The notes under the pieces are model-generated. The model was not told where the DNA came from and searched no databases. It worked only from the letters and a program-made list of their open reading frames with translations. Made by a program: the position numbers and the translations under genes. From Silene conica (lineage: Eukaryota; Streptophyta; Magnoliopsida; Caryophyllales; Caryophyllaceae), in the NCBI GenBank assembly GCA_029255685.2, contig CM055318.2, positions 15,319,001 to 15,383,000 of the forward strand: a stretch of DNA of 64,000 nucleotides, given 5' to 3'. Each line of letters opens with the position of its first letter. The first letter of the stretch is position 1. This document shows positions 1 through 10,584 of the stretch, in pieces.

Positions 1-199
1 GGAATTCCCTAAAGATATGACCTTAAGGGATCAATTGATCACCACCATCATATGACGATAATGTCAAACTCTAGACAGCCAATCATTATCGATAAATGTT
101 GATCAGTCGACTTTAAAAGAGTAACACTCCAAGTTGTGTTTCATTCAAATGAGTTTTAATTACGTCAACACACTATTGTCGAGGACACTTCCTCCAACA
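1..199 (-). repeat. Copia LTR, outer end (cut by window edge)
   Basis: This is the terminal part of a Ty1/Copia LTR lying in minus orientation. It ends in CTCCAACA, and its layout matches the ends of the two LTR families at 11.5-12.5 kb and 31.3-32.5 kb, including GAGGACACT just before the end and the paired arms at 31-40 and 101-110. The sequence after it is not a polypurine tract, so position 199 is the outer edge of the element or of a solo LTR. The rest lies outside the window, so a target duplication cannot be checked. Confidence 0.7.
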
Positions 200-286
200 G
201 CACATGCCTCAGAACACATCAAAGCCTCCGAAGGATCCTTTGTAGAGGATCCTTGTGCAGAACATTCACTACACTACAAGAAAAGG

Positions 287-715
287 CTTTCATTCCTACG
301 GATATTTTCCTACGGATTTTTAAAATCGTCGGAATTATCATATTCCTACGGTTACTTCCTACAGAACTGTAAATCTGTCACGCCTTCCGACAGAATCCAA
401 TTATTTCCTACGGGTATTTGTCAACTTTAATGGAGGGAAAACATGAAAATATTGGCGCTAACTCTGTCCTACTGAACTTGTGCCACTACCTACGGAATTG
501 GTCAAACTTGAAGCAAAGTACCGACGGAAAAGCCGTAGGAGCGTTTTAGAAATCCGTAGGTCCATATAAATTGTTTTAGGAAAGCATCTTAATTAATTCG
601 TAGGTGAAACTTGAAACAAAAGACCAACAGAAAAAACGTAGGAAAATTTAATAAATCCGTAGGGCCATATAAATTGATTAACAAAATTCTCTTAATTAAT
701 ATGTAGGTCAAACTA
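287..715. repeat. CACTA left subterminal repeats (CCTACGG)
   Basis: There are about ten copies of TTCCTACGG or its inverse CCGTAGGAA, some degenerate (CCGACGG, CCTACAG), within 430 bp of the left terminus. In En/Spm such clusters bind the accessory protein that pairs the two ends. The first copies point one way and the later ones (from about 520) the other. Confidence 0.8.
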
Positions 716-2742
716 AAACAAAACTATTCTGTATAAAAATCTAACTGCCGTTGCTCACCACAACTCTCGCCATCTTCGACGTCAACGTGTCTATTCTTTG
801 CTTGGTGTTGTACTTCGTCCTGCTCGATTATTTTTGATAATTTTGGTAAGTAATACAATCCCTAATTATTGTCGATTATTTCTCCTCAACTATTACTGAT
901 TAGTTTTACCGAATAGTTCCTATTTTTATCGATTTTGATGTGTGTTGAGTTTTCTGTCGATTTGAAGCTTTTGCCGCATGTTGAGTTTTCTGCGTATTTT
1001 GAGTTTTCGTCAGTTTGTATTTCTACTCTAGGCTATGTATAAACCGATTACAAACCCAATAACAATTAAAAAGATGTTATTGTAAAAATTCTGGATAGTC
1101 GCCTTTTGTCGCTTTTTCTTATCTTCCAGGAGAGCCACTCTTCATCTGTCAATACACATAAAGTATAAAGTATAAAGATAAATCCATTTGAAATTGGAAT
1201 TGATCAAATTCTATACAATCCAGAAACAAAATATTTGTATGTGTTGTTAATACTGGTATATTCATTGTCATTCAAAGAGTAATGAGTCTCATCCACAATC
1301 ACTATTAGGTCTTTAGCTGTCTACGGGATACCTCAGTTCTTTTTCTTTATATAGTACAAAGAATGTTTCACCTGACACAAGATGTAAGAAAACTACTAGA
1401 CCTCGGAACTCTTTATATGCTTTCTTTCCCTTATTTAAAAGGGGAGTTCGGCAGGCCGGGGAGGGCTGGATCTTGCGGATCTAATCTTATATCAGAGTCC
1501 CGATTCCCTCGGATCCTGCCCATGCTTCTTCTGATCTTTTTTCTAGTCATTGCATTTACCTTAGCGAGTTCTTTCCCTTTTACTGACTGCTCCTACGGGT
1601 AGTGATAGTGTAGAAAGCGCAGGGGCTTTTTATTTACTTTTTGAAGTAGGCAAAGCCGGACTTAATAAACATAGGTTAGGCAAAAGACTTACAGTGAATC
1701 AAGTCTTCCAAACTGAATAGAGATCACTAGACCTCCACATTTTGAGACTCCTGAATCAGGTCAGCAGCTACAACAATCTATACAGTCTGTAAACAAAGCC
1801 TTATAATTCAGATGTATCCATGTAAAGTTAGACACAGCAGTTTCAGTTACAATATAGCAATAGATGTCGAAGTCGGATAAAGTACTTGGGGATAAAAGGA
1901 TTTACACATTAGAAGAATTCAAGACTCCTTTCTTTAAGAAAAGAATGGGATATACAAATGGGATTAAACACAGCAGGTGCTGCTTAGTCAGGATACCTAC
2001 TAACTTGGTAGCCACTTATAGTTGTTTTAAAAGATATACAAATGCTATTGGAAATTAAGCACTAGAAGTGATTTATACTAAATCAGAAATATTAGATAGA
2101 ATAAAAGATAAGAGACCAGCATCGGCCGGAACGAAGAGTACCTGATCCTAACACAATCCTTTTTATTCAGTTCCTCGATTTCATTTTTACAGTTTAGAAT
2201 GTTGACTCAGTTCCAAGACAGCTTTTGCTCCTTCTATCTTCCTTCACAGCAAGTAGGCGAGATGTGAGGCCTCTACTAGTTTCTTTTAGGATCCCTTTAG
2301 GACACTACTGAAACCAGCTAGTATATATAAACTAGTAGACAACAAGAAATCTCCTGCCAGAGGATTTAGTTCTTTGATTTATTTCCAATTCAGTTCCTTG
2401 ATTTCAGTTTTCCAGTTGGGAGAAAGGAGAAAGAGCTTTGTAGTGAGATCAATATAATTAGTTCAGTTATTTCGTGAGTAAAAAAGAAGGAATTGGACCA
2501 AGCCAATTCATTTGATCTTTCTTTATGATATGATTAGTTATACAGTTTTCCAGTTTTCAGTTCAGTTCTTAGTTCTTTGATTTCCAGTACAATTCTTTTA
2601 TTTCATTTTTCTAGTATTCAGTTAAGTTTGCCAGTTTTCAGTTCAATTCCTACCCATTTGATTATTTAATTAAGTTTATTCAGTTTTCACTTGATGGAAT
2701 TTGCTTATATTTGATATAGTTGATTATTTATGTAGATTTATA
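716..2742 (+). other. CACTA leader region, no clear gene
   Basis: About 2 kb lie between the subterminal repeats and the first transposase-like start codon. Part of it is AT-rich. Many short copies of CAGTT(C/T)-type motifs stand at 2150-2700, which look like a promoter or leader. The block at about 1430-1665 differs in composition (see separate entry). A short open frame at 1363-1602 shows no family likeness and is not called a gene. Confidence 0.5.
1430..1665. other. Possible organelle-like insert in CACTA leader
   Basis: This block is more GC-rich than its neighbours, with phrases such as CGGCAGGCCGGGGAGGGC, CTCGGATCCTGCCCATGC and GAAAGCGCAGGGGC. To the eye these resemble plant mitochondrial intergenic DNA. 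A smaller phrase at about 2105-2140 (GACCAGCATCGGCCGGAACG) has the same flavour. This is an impression of style, not a match, and no organellar gene is recognised. Confidence 0.25.
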
Positions 2743-3260
2743 ATGAGGCGACCAACTCGAGAATGGATGTATAAAAGGTTGGATGATAGTAAACGACCTA
2801 GGATTGAGTTTATAAATGGAGTTCGTGAATTCATACAACACGCTAAGAGTCAGCAAGAGAAATCGAGAGATATATAAGACTATCTTGTTCAAATGTGACT
2901 GGATGGATAACTCAAATAGAGGTATGCAAGTGCATGAGAAATATAGACTTGTCGAAGTTAATCGTGCTAAGAAATATCAAAAATATGAACCATTTATCTT
3001 GGCTCATCAAGCTGAACAAGTCTATTTCTCATCTTACCCAAACTCCAAAAAGAATGATCCATGGTGGGCCGTGTTCAAGACCAAGGCTAGATCACAAATC
3101 GATGCTCCTATTGATCCAGTTGTTTTTCAAGAAGACTTGGTCACAGAACATTCTATTTTGTCAGTGATTAATGAAGATGAATTAGACTATGGTGAAACTG
3201 AAGAGGCGGAGGAGGAGGAGGAGGAGGAGGAAGATGAAATTTTTCATAAAAATGAAGAGG

Positions 3261-3309
<49 letters not shown>

Positions 3310-3394
3310 GGAGGAGGGGGAGGGGGAGGAGGAGGAGGAGGAGGAGGAGGAGGAAGAGGAGGAAGATGAAGATGAAGATGATTACATAAATTAA
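2743..3394 (+). pseudogene. TNPD-like CACTA transposase, internal-deletion fusion
   Basis: The frame opening at 2743 begins like the transposon-associated domain at the N-terminus of plant CACTA transposases (REWMYKRLDD, then EFINGVREFIQHAKS). It stops at 2875-2877. An overlapping frame (2816-3394) then reads as the DUF4216-type C-terminal domain: ILFKCDWMD, LVEVNRAKKYQKYEPFILA, QVYFSSYP, and a WWAVFKTKAR motif. It ends in a tail of roughly 60 Asp/Glu residues from GAG and GAT repeats. The catalytic transposase core that normally separates these two domains (well over 500 codons) is missing. The gene therefore looks like a deletion derivative in which the two ends were joined out of frame. 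No activity as a transposase is expected; the family assignment is secure from the motifs. Confidence 0.75.
3207..3379 (+). repeat. GAG/GAT microsatellite coding an acidic tail
   Basis: Runs of GAG/GAA and a run of about 15 GAT triplets encode a near-pure Glu/Asp tail at the end of the TNPD-like remnant. Frame-shifted readings give poly-Arg or poly-Met, which are shadows. The array is likely length-variable. Confidence 0.85.
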
Positions 3395-3580
3395 ATCTTA
3401 TGTTTGCACTATTTTTTTTACTATGGACGCCTTTGTTTACCTTTCCATTTTGATCTAATAATTTATTTCTTTGTTATACTAAGTTGTTAATTTTCATATT
3501 ACTTTTCAATTTTCAACATTCTAACTTTTCTGTTTTTGCTTTATCTAATATTTTTTTTTGGAAAAGTTTAGTACTTAATT

Positions 3581-6500
3581 ATGCCAAGGGGTAGAAAAAG
3601 AGTTTGTTCGAGTATACAAAGTGGGGAGTCTACTCCTCAAATTGAAGAGAATGAGGTCTCTATGCAAGGAAAGAAAAAGTTTAAGAAGACACCAGCCCCG
3701 ATGAATCAAGATGGGAAAATCGTTTTATCTTCCGAGGATAATATATGGTAAGTACATTTACAAGGTTCTAAATGATTATCCATATGTCTAAATAAGTTTT
3801 TGAGTATTTAAAGAATTCTACTATTGCATAGCCTGCTATACCTTTAATTCTAAGGATAGACGACTCTAAGACATGCCTGGGGGGGTGACTTCTACTAATG
3901 CAAAACAGGCACCAAAAAATACATTTAAAGTGAAGATGCAAGACCTGTCTGGCAAGAAGCTGGTTTCAACAGTAGGATCCTTTCCAAGTTTCCCGCATTT
4001 TTGTTTGTCAAGCTTTTCACTTTTTGCTGTGAGAAATTCAGAAAGATAAAGTCAATAAATTTGTTTTCCTCTTCTTTTTTAGACGATTCTCTGACTCAAA
4101 CCAAGCTTCCCTAGGTGACAAGAAAATAGAGAAAACGAGCGCAAACCAGTGAGAAAAGTAGGCTAAAAAACTAACGAGCTTATACTAGTGCTGGAATCAG
4201 TAGCCTAGGCTCCCACAGTCCATATTGTTGGTCACTCAATTTGTAAATTAGCCTAGGCTTATCATATCCTTCTACCAAACTTTTGAATATTACTAGATGA
4301 GCAACAAAATGGTGTCTAGTTTCTACTAAGCATCGAAAGTTCTAATTTAGATACGGAAAGTCGAAGAAAAAGTATATGCAACAAGGATAAGTCATAATAG
4401 AAGCTTTTGATAGGCTGTTGATTATACTGCCCCACTCTTATCAAAACATGAACTTGCTTCTTTTGCGAATAAGGTATAAGTCTTCTTTTGTATACAAGTG
4501 CAACCACATGGTCTGAATATAGCTCTTTTTTTCTCATTTGACTAGATATTATATTTAAGATTTAGTGATGAAATACGTTAATTACAGGGGAGGTACCAAG
4601 AATTGATTATGAATACAATATCAGATATTCAGACGGCTAACCAAAATACAACTAAAATCAAATATTCAGATGGCTAACAAGAATTGATTATGAATACAAT
4701 TAATATCAGATCAGTCAAATATTACTCAGGTCAATGTCTGTTATGAATAGCTACACTAAAACTGAAAACATAAAAAATCTAAGAAGAATAAAAGTCTTAA
4801 CTTAAGGGGAAAACGTTTTGCTCGAAGGCTTCACTTTGGAGGTCTGAAAGAGCTAGACTGACCCGCAGGAGCAAACCTGAAAACATAAAAAATCTAAGAA
4901 GAATAAAATCAAATATTCAGATGGCTAACATGAATTGATTATGAATTTTCAATGGTGATGGTGAATCTAAGAAGAATAAAAAATCTAAGAAGAATAAAAT
5001 CAGATATTCAGATGTCTGTTATGAATAGCTATCAAATAATCAAATGTTTTGCTCGAAGGCTTCAGGGACTCTACTAATTTTCAATGGTGATGGTGAATTT
5101 TGTTTGGTGTGCTAATTTCTGGGCTTGTTTAGAAGAATAAGGCTATCAAAAGAGGATAAAGATTGAAGCTCACATTTTACCTGAAGTGGTTGTCGAAATT
5201 TTGCAAAAATGATGGTTGAAGATGATGCTTGGAAGCTGAAAGGACGACAGTCCGATGGAGAACGATGATGTTCTCACATCTTTTTCTCTCTCTATAATCT
5301 GAAATTTGTTGGATTGAGTAGATTAGGATAAGGGTTGTCTTTGTTTTTTGTTTGGGCTGTGGGTCTGTGTGTTTGTGCTGAGTCTATGGGCTATGGTATG
5401 TTATAGACTATAGTGTCTCAAACGTATTTGTATCTCTTTTACATTTAAATCGGGTCAAATATCACCTTAATTTGAGCATATAAGAAAAACTTGTGCATCT
5501 ATTTTCGTTTTAGGTTTGGTCATCCGGACGTTTCAAGCCTAGTTTCGACTACGATAAGGACTAACTTCACCGTTTTTTGCCCAACTTGGACAAAGACTCC
5601 TGAAGAGGTCCGCGTAAAATGGTGGAATGTTTTTAAGGTATTTTTTTATAATTTTGATATGAAAATAGATAATGAAATCTCTTTGACTTGTATCCTATGA
5701 TAATTTGTAATTTTTTTTATCCTTGTAGGATAAGGTTCATTACACATCAGACCCTGAGGCGGATGTTAAGAAGGCTTTCCTTAATAAAGCCAAAGATCGT
5801 CTTCGGGACATACTCCATTACACCAACACGGATGATGAAAAGCCCGAATGGATGCCAGCGACCTCTTTCGCCGAACTTAAAGCATATAGAAATAGTGAGG
5901 CTTTTAAAAAGATGTCTGCAAGCGGAAAAGCTAATCGGACAAAGCACGTGGTAGGTGACAAAATTCCAGGAACTCATAACATGGGTTCTATTTCTAGTAT
6001 TGAGCTAGCAGAACGAATGGTAAGCAAATCAAATCTATAATTCTATTATTATTTAATATATTAATACTCCAAACATTTAATATATTACTACTCCTAACAT
6101 ATTTTATATACCAATAATCTATGAAATCTGATTTAACAGATTCGAGACAGTGAAGAAGGAAAAATACCAACAGCTTTTGAATTATTCATCCAAATTCATA
6201 CTCATAATGGTGTGCTCTCTGATAAGAAGGCCAAAGAAACAAAAGTAAGAATAATATACTAGCATTAACATTTCATTTATTTTTGTTCAACATTAAGTTT
6301 AATTATAGTTCTTATTGGTGTTTGTTTTTTTAGAACAAATTTGAATCTCGAAAGACAGAACTGTTGGAAAAAGGAGAAGATTTTGATGAAGATGAACTTT
6401 TCGCTGAAATTGTTGGTGGTTTTCGTAAGGGGCATTTGTATGGCATCGGTAGTGCTGCTGATATGTATATCAAGAGGCCGTCTACTTATTCAACAGCCGG

Positions 6501-6711
6501 ATCTAGCGTTACTTCTTACGTTGGTACTGGGATACTTAGTAGAGTGCAAGAGGACAATGCTAAGCTTAAAGAAGAAAATCAGAAGTTAAAGGAGGATACT
6601 GAAGCACGATTCAAAGTGACGGATGAATTAATCAAGAAGATGCAAGAAAAATTACACACTCTTGATGCCACATGCTCTCAATTCACAGATTTTGTGTCGA
6701 GATCCCCATGA
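3581..6711 (+). CDS. TNPA-like CACTA accessory protein (plant transposase, Ptta/En/Spm type)
   Basis: A spliced model fits well: exons 3581-3747, 5514-5637, 5729-6019, 6140-6244 and 6334-6711. All introns are GT-AG and all phases agree, giving about 354 codons with no internal stop. The N-terminus is basic (MPRGRKRV). Exon 2 has TWTKTPEEVRVKWW; exon 3 has HYTSDPEADVKKAF, then WMPATSFAELKAY and FKKMSASGKANR; exon 4 has GKIPTAFELF; exon 5 has FDEDELFAEIVGGFRKG, GIGSAADMY and a C-terminal coiled coil of about 50 residues (EDNAKLKEENQKLKED). These are the signatures of the plant Transposase_24 (Ptta/En/Spm) family. In En/Spm the TNPA protein binds subterminal repeats; that role here is inferred from family and position. 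Intron 1 is long (1.77 kb) and repeat-rich, so a small extra exon could be hidden in it. The start codon is the first ATG of the basic exon. Confidence 0.75.
4570..5100 (+). repeat. Local repeats in intron 1 of the TNPA-like gene
   Basis: Several short blocks recur two to four times inside the intron: AATCTAAGAAGAATAAAA (near 4775, 4890, 4965, 4985), ATATTCAGATGGCTAAC (near 4660 and 4915), GAATTGATTATGAAT, and TTTTGCTCGAAGGCTTCA (near 4818 and 5045). They look like replication-slippage or patchwork duplications rather than a named element. Confidence 0.6.
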
Positions 6712-7009
6712 AAATGGAAGTAATTGAGTAGGACACATCGTTTTGGATGGTTGAGATGACTTTTTTTTGCTTTAAAGGATGTTTTTGATGAATATTTTAT
6801 GCTTTGTATTTGATCAACTTTTATGTTCGTAACATAATACTCTACATTTATTTTCTTTTATGAAAAACTTGAAATTTAGTTCTATATTCTAGTTTTTGTG
6901 TGAATTGTGGCCTCCCGTTTTTCGGTTGAGTGACGATGAATTGTTTATTAATTTATGCAGGAATTTAGACAATTGGGCATGCTATAAAACGGGTCGAATA
7001 TGCCCAAAT

Positions 7010-7365
7010 TCTTATATGTTTCCTACGGAATATTCGAAATTTCCTACGACGATTCGTCAGTATAATACTACAACAGTGTCTAACGGATTTTACAGGTTCC
7101 TACGGAATTTTTGTAGGACATTTAACTTCTCCGACGGAATTTCGTAGGAAGGTTGTGTTAGTCAAATAACTCGTGAAATTTTAACATTTGTAGGAACGTC
7201 CGTAGGCAAGTAATTATTCCTACAGAAAATCCGTCGAGATGACGTTTATTTCCTACGAAACATTCCTACAACCACATTCCTACGGATAATCCGTAGGAAA
7301 GTGATTATTCCTACGGTTAATAGCTACGTTGCGACGGCAACAGTCCGTAGGAATGAAGGTTATTT
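7010..7365. repeat. CACTA right subterminal repeats (CCTACGG)
   Basis: A dozen or so CCTACGG/CCGTAGG copies, again in both orientations, end about 10 bp before the right terminus. They match the motif of the left cluster, confirming that both ends belong to one element. Confidence 0.8.
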
Positions 7366-7374
7366 CTTGTAGTG

Positions 7375-7940
7375 ACTAATATTATCAAAAACATTAGAAA
7401 TGTCAACAAATGAATCATGCACAAAACAAGGCTCATTAACCGAAGGTTCAAACATGTCAGGAACATGTTCATTACTATCACCTACAAAGATAGGTTCGTC
7501 AGTCAAAGGGTAGATTCCTAACTCATTAGCTGTATCCAAGCCAGTATCATTAACGGGTAGGGAGAGAGAGTCAAGTAACCTATCATACTCATCCTTATTA
7601 AGAATGAGCGACTCTTCAGTAACGGGTGTGATAGGATCACACTCGACATGAATATCCGGGTTACTAATATTAACACCCTCATACCTCTCCGTATCTTCGC
7701 TGGCTTGGATTAGGTGTTTGAGAAGCTCTCATTGCTTCTCATAGGGTAAGTCTAGAAAATCCCATCCACAATTTCTCTCAATCTCGATCAAGGTCTTACC
7801 AGTAACTCCATCATAAAAGATACGACAAACCTCCCCAATACTAACAGGATAGTCAGACTGAGAAAGGAAAGAGGTTAATCTACTACAATAGATATGCATA
7901 GTTCATGCTCGAGTTGTGGGAAAGGGGCGATGGTCATGAC
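7375..7940 (-). pseudogene. Gypsy leader coding fragment, unrecognised
   Basis: Read on the minus strand just inside the primer-binding site, this DNA is mostly open and looks coding, with motifs such as FYDGVTGKTLIEIERN and WDFLDLPYEK and an acidic continuation. It does not look like a standard capsid or zinc-knuckle gag. Some gypsy lineages carry an extra leader gene of unknown function, and that is one possibility. It is broken and continues across the CACTA insertion into 200-271. Confidence 0.4.
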
Positions 7941-7990
7941 GGCAAAAGAAAAAGGGAAAACATAAACAAAAAAAATAAACACTGGCGTCA

Positions 7991-8010
7991 CCTCCCCGGC
8001 AACGGCGCCA
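7991..8010 (-). other. Primer-binding site, tRNA-Asp type
   Basis: On the minus strand this reads TGGCGCCGTTGCCGGGGA, complementary to the 3' end of plant tRNA-Asp as used by Athila/Tat gypsy elements. It lies five bases inside the LTR edge. Confidence 0.85.
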
Positions 8011-8015
8011 AAATT

Positions 8016-9621
8016 TGACACCCGTCGTTGAGGGGTGACAATGATAAGATTTATAAACGTCGGCTTAAGACTAGATAGCGTAAGTCAAGGGTCGAACCAC
8101 AAGGAGGTGGGGAGTGTTTATTGTTTAAGGTCAATGTTTTAAGGTAACAATTTGGGGGTTTAATTGGTTGTCACTAAGTCTAGAAAAATAAAGATAAAAA
8201 TAAAACAAGAAAATAAGAATGAGATAAAACTTATAATAAAAAGGATGCTAGGATGTTCGGGTAGTAAATAGCTACGATGGTGTAAATCCTAAGTCAACAT
8301 GTATTGCAGTCGCGTAAGGGGTGTAACATATCCTTTCGGTCTATGATACCTAATAGTTCCTTTCGGCCTATGCTATTAGTTCCTAGGTCTCACAAATATT
8401 GGGTGTCAACAATAAGGGTGATTCCTAAATTCTAGGTGACATACCTTTCAGTCTTAAGTAACCTAGCTGTCTTAAAACGTTAACAAATGCCCTACCCGTA
8501 TCTTTCAACCTTGGGTAAGTCATTACTAATATCCTATAAGCCTCCTTTCAGTCTCATTATAGGTTATTATGGTTGACGAAATAAAACAGAACTGAAAACA
8601 TACGCAGGATGGTCGACCGACCAGCTACCCCGATCGACCGACCAACCACTTCAGTCGACCGACCAGTTAAGCTGGTCGGCCGACCAAAGTCTGCTACAGG
8701 CAGAATCGGGCATCACACCATCGACGCTATTTTACTCCCTACATCCTAACATATGCAATTAGCTACTCATGGATATGGAAATAACAACAATAACATTAAT
8801 AAAAACAGAATTCATGGTGAATAATAATCTAAACATGCGATAAACAACAAAGGCTTTGGGATTCTAACCTAAACCGAATACTAGCAATCCTATGAAACAA
8901 ATATGAATAATCTGAAAAAGAAGAGATTTACCGTAATATGGATTAGGGCAGAAAAGAACAAGCTTTATTGAATTCCGTTGAAAGATTAATAATTACAACC
9001 AAGAACAATGCTAAAACTAATAAAACAATAACTTTTGTGAAGATGATTATTGTAAACTAACAACTTGTCTCTAATAAAACTCTCTGTAAAAACTGAATAA
9101 AAACTAGATGAATTGATAATAGAATCTGGATGATTAAAGTTAATGACGGATTAGGCTTATATAGGAAAGACTAAGGCGATTCCTCTTTAACCTAATGCGT
9201 TCACGGGCCTTTGCGGAAATTCTGAGTCTGCGCGCTGGTCGACCGACCAGGTGATGAGGTCGGTCGACCGAATGTCGGGCTTGGTTGATTTCTGAGCTTA
9301 AGATAGCAGGCCTTCTGGTCGACCGACCATGGTAGTAGGTCGGTCGACCGATTTTCCTGTGTATCCGCCTTGATTTCGTCTTAGTTTGATCTTTTGGTCT
9401 TGGTTCGCGCTTTGAGTTGACTTGTCCTCGATCATTGGTTATGCAAAAATCCCGAGGGTAGAAATTTGGTATAAAACCGTCTCTTTTCCGCATAGTTCTG
9501 CAAAAAAGCATAAAAACACGAAAGTAGACAATTGTTGGGAAATAGAGGCTAAAACATAGTAAATGAGCACTAAAATGCGTGTTAAAATAGATGTAAAACA
9601 TCATGAAATAGACACGCATCA
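8016..9621 (-). repeat. Gypsy 5' LTR (1.6 kb) with GTCGACCGACC dyads
   Basis: On the minus strand it starts TGATGCGTGTCTATTTC and ends GGGTGTCA next to the primer site. A TATA box (TATATAAG, plus 9156-9163) is present. Upstream of it are two hairpins made of GGTCGACCGACC and its inverse (9234-9265 and 9318-9350). Four further copies stand downstream at 8611-8690. The phrase for 'ggtcgaaccac' near 8092 is the conserved block seen in other gypsy LTRs here. The partner LTR is not in the window. Confidence 0.75.
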
Positions 9622-9783
9622 GAAATTCTCGCCAAATTTCTTGAAGGAATCCTATTCAATGCAAATTTTTAATTTGTTAGCATATAATTTTAAGATTAAA
9701 TATAATACATTACATTCAACGGAAGACAAAGTAACAAATTACGTAAAAATGGTGGAAAAAAATAAAATAAAAATTAAAGTCTC

Positions 9784-9985
9784 TCCATGGAGGAGATGAA
9801 GAAATTTATCATCTCCACCATGGATAGACTATGAATATCTTCGGATGATGAACGTCTTTATCCCCTCCAAGGACAGGACGAAGACATTCATAGTCTATCC
9901 AATGAGGGATAATGAAGATCTTTATCTCCTCCATCGACAGACGTTGAATGTCTCCGTCTTGTCCATGGAAGGGAAGAAGATAGTC
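9784..9985. repeat. Compound inverted repeat beside second CACTA
   Basis: Two hairpins stand in series. The first has 16-bp arms at 9784-9799 and 9809-9824 with one mismatch; the second has arms of about 24 bp at 9821-9844 and 9878-9901 with two mismatches. The second arm is followed by imperfect repeats of its loop (CTTTATCTCCTCCATCGACA). The surrounding 9622-9990 holds nothing else I can name. Confidence 0.65.
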
Positions 9986-10019
9986 ATCATCACTACAAGA
10001 ATACGAAAAACATGCGACA

Positions 10020-10265
10020 GATTTTGGCGACTAACTATTGTAGTCGCCAAATTGGCGACTAAAAAAAAATCTTTGGCGACTGCAGTCAGTCGCCAATTTG
10101 GCGACTACGTATTTTCCCCAACTTTTTTCCCACCGACAGAAATTGGCGACTGAGGAAGACATTTGGCGACTGAATCAGCAGTCGCCAAATATTATAAATG
10201 CAGTCGCCAATTTGGCAACTCCCGTCCTTCAGTCACCAAATATAACAACTTCTGTCGCCAAATTT
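10020..10265. repeat. CACTA 2 subterminal repeats (TTTGGCGAC)
   Basis: Copies of TTTGGCGAC and GTCGCCAAA alternate and often face each other as dyads, for example GTAGTCGCCAAATTGGCGAC at 10040-10059. This is the expected layout for accessory-protein binding sites at a CACTA end. Confidence 0.8.
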
Positions 10266-10584
10266 CCGCAATAACAAAACACAGCAACTCCCCTTCCCTT
10301 CCCTATTCGCATATTTTTTTTCCCTAAAACACAAACTCGACAAACCCAAACCCTTTTCTGTCACCACCAACTACTTGTACCTCCACCACCACGGTCACCG
10401 ACCACCACCACCAGCCACTACCACGGTCACCAGCCACCACCACCAGCAACTTCCCTCTCGTTTTTCTCCTTTATTCAATTGAAGGTTTGTATGCTTTTTA
10501 GTTTAATTTCAATTTTTAGTTTGATTTTTGTTTTGTTTTGTAGATTTAGTGAGGTAGTAGCCAAGTAGGATCGTCTTAGCTTAT

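Larger units (their letters stand above)
272..7374 (+). mobile_element. CACTA (En/Spm) DNA transposon, about 7.1 kb
   Basis: The left end reads CACTACAAGAAAAGG and the right end is the inverse of CACTACAAGAAATAACC, the hallmark termini of plant CACTA elements. Both ends carry many direct and inverted copies of CCTACGG in the first and last 350-450 bp, which in En/Spm are the binding sites of the TNPA protein. The four bases ACTA lie flush on both sides (268-271 and 7375-7378); CACTA elements usually duplicate 3 bp. Inside are a fused remnant of the TNPD transposase (2743-3394) and a five-exon TNPA-like gene (3581-6711). The catalytic core of TNPD is absent, so the element is non-autonomous but could supply the accessory protein. 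It interrupts a gypsy element. Confidence 0.85.
200..9621 (-). mobile_element. Ty3/Gypsy element (tRNA-Asp primed), broken, split by a CACTA
   Basis: The parts visible are a 5' LTR (8016-9621), a primer-binding site (7991-8010) and coding-like internal DNA at 7375-7940 and 200-271, all on the minus strand. The CACTA element at 272-7374 separates the two internal pieces, and both flanks stay coding-like on the same strand, so they appear to be one element opened by the transposon. The far end is lost at the Copia LTR (1-199). No RT or integrase remains. It belongs to the Athila/Tat side of the gypsy group judging by the primer site; the lineage is tentative. It is broken, with most of the element missing. 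Confidence 0.6.

Noticed and set aside
134-430. 98-codon open frame
   Set aside because: It runs across the border between a Copia LTR end and a CACTA terminus, so it is chance.
9140-9619. 159-codon minus-strand frame
   Set aside because: It lies within the U3 region of a gypsy LTR and is rich in residues from the GTCGACCGACC repeats; there is no family likeness.
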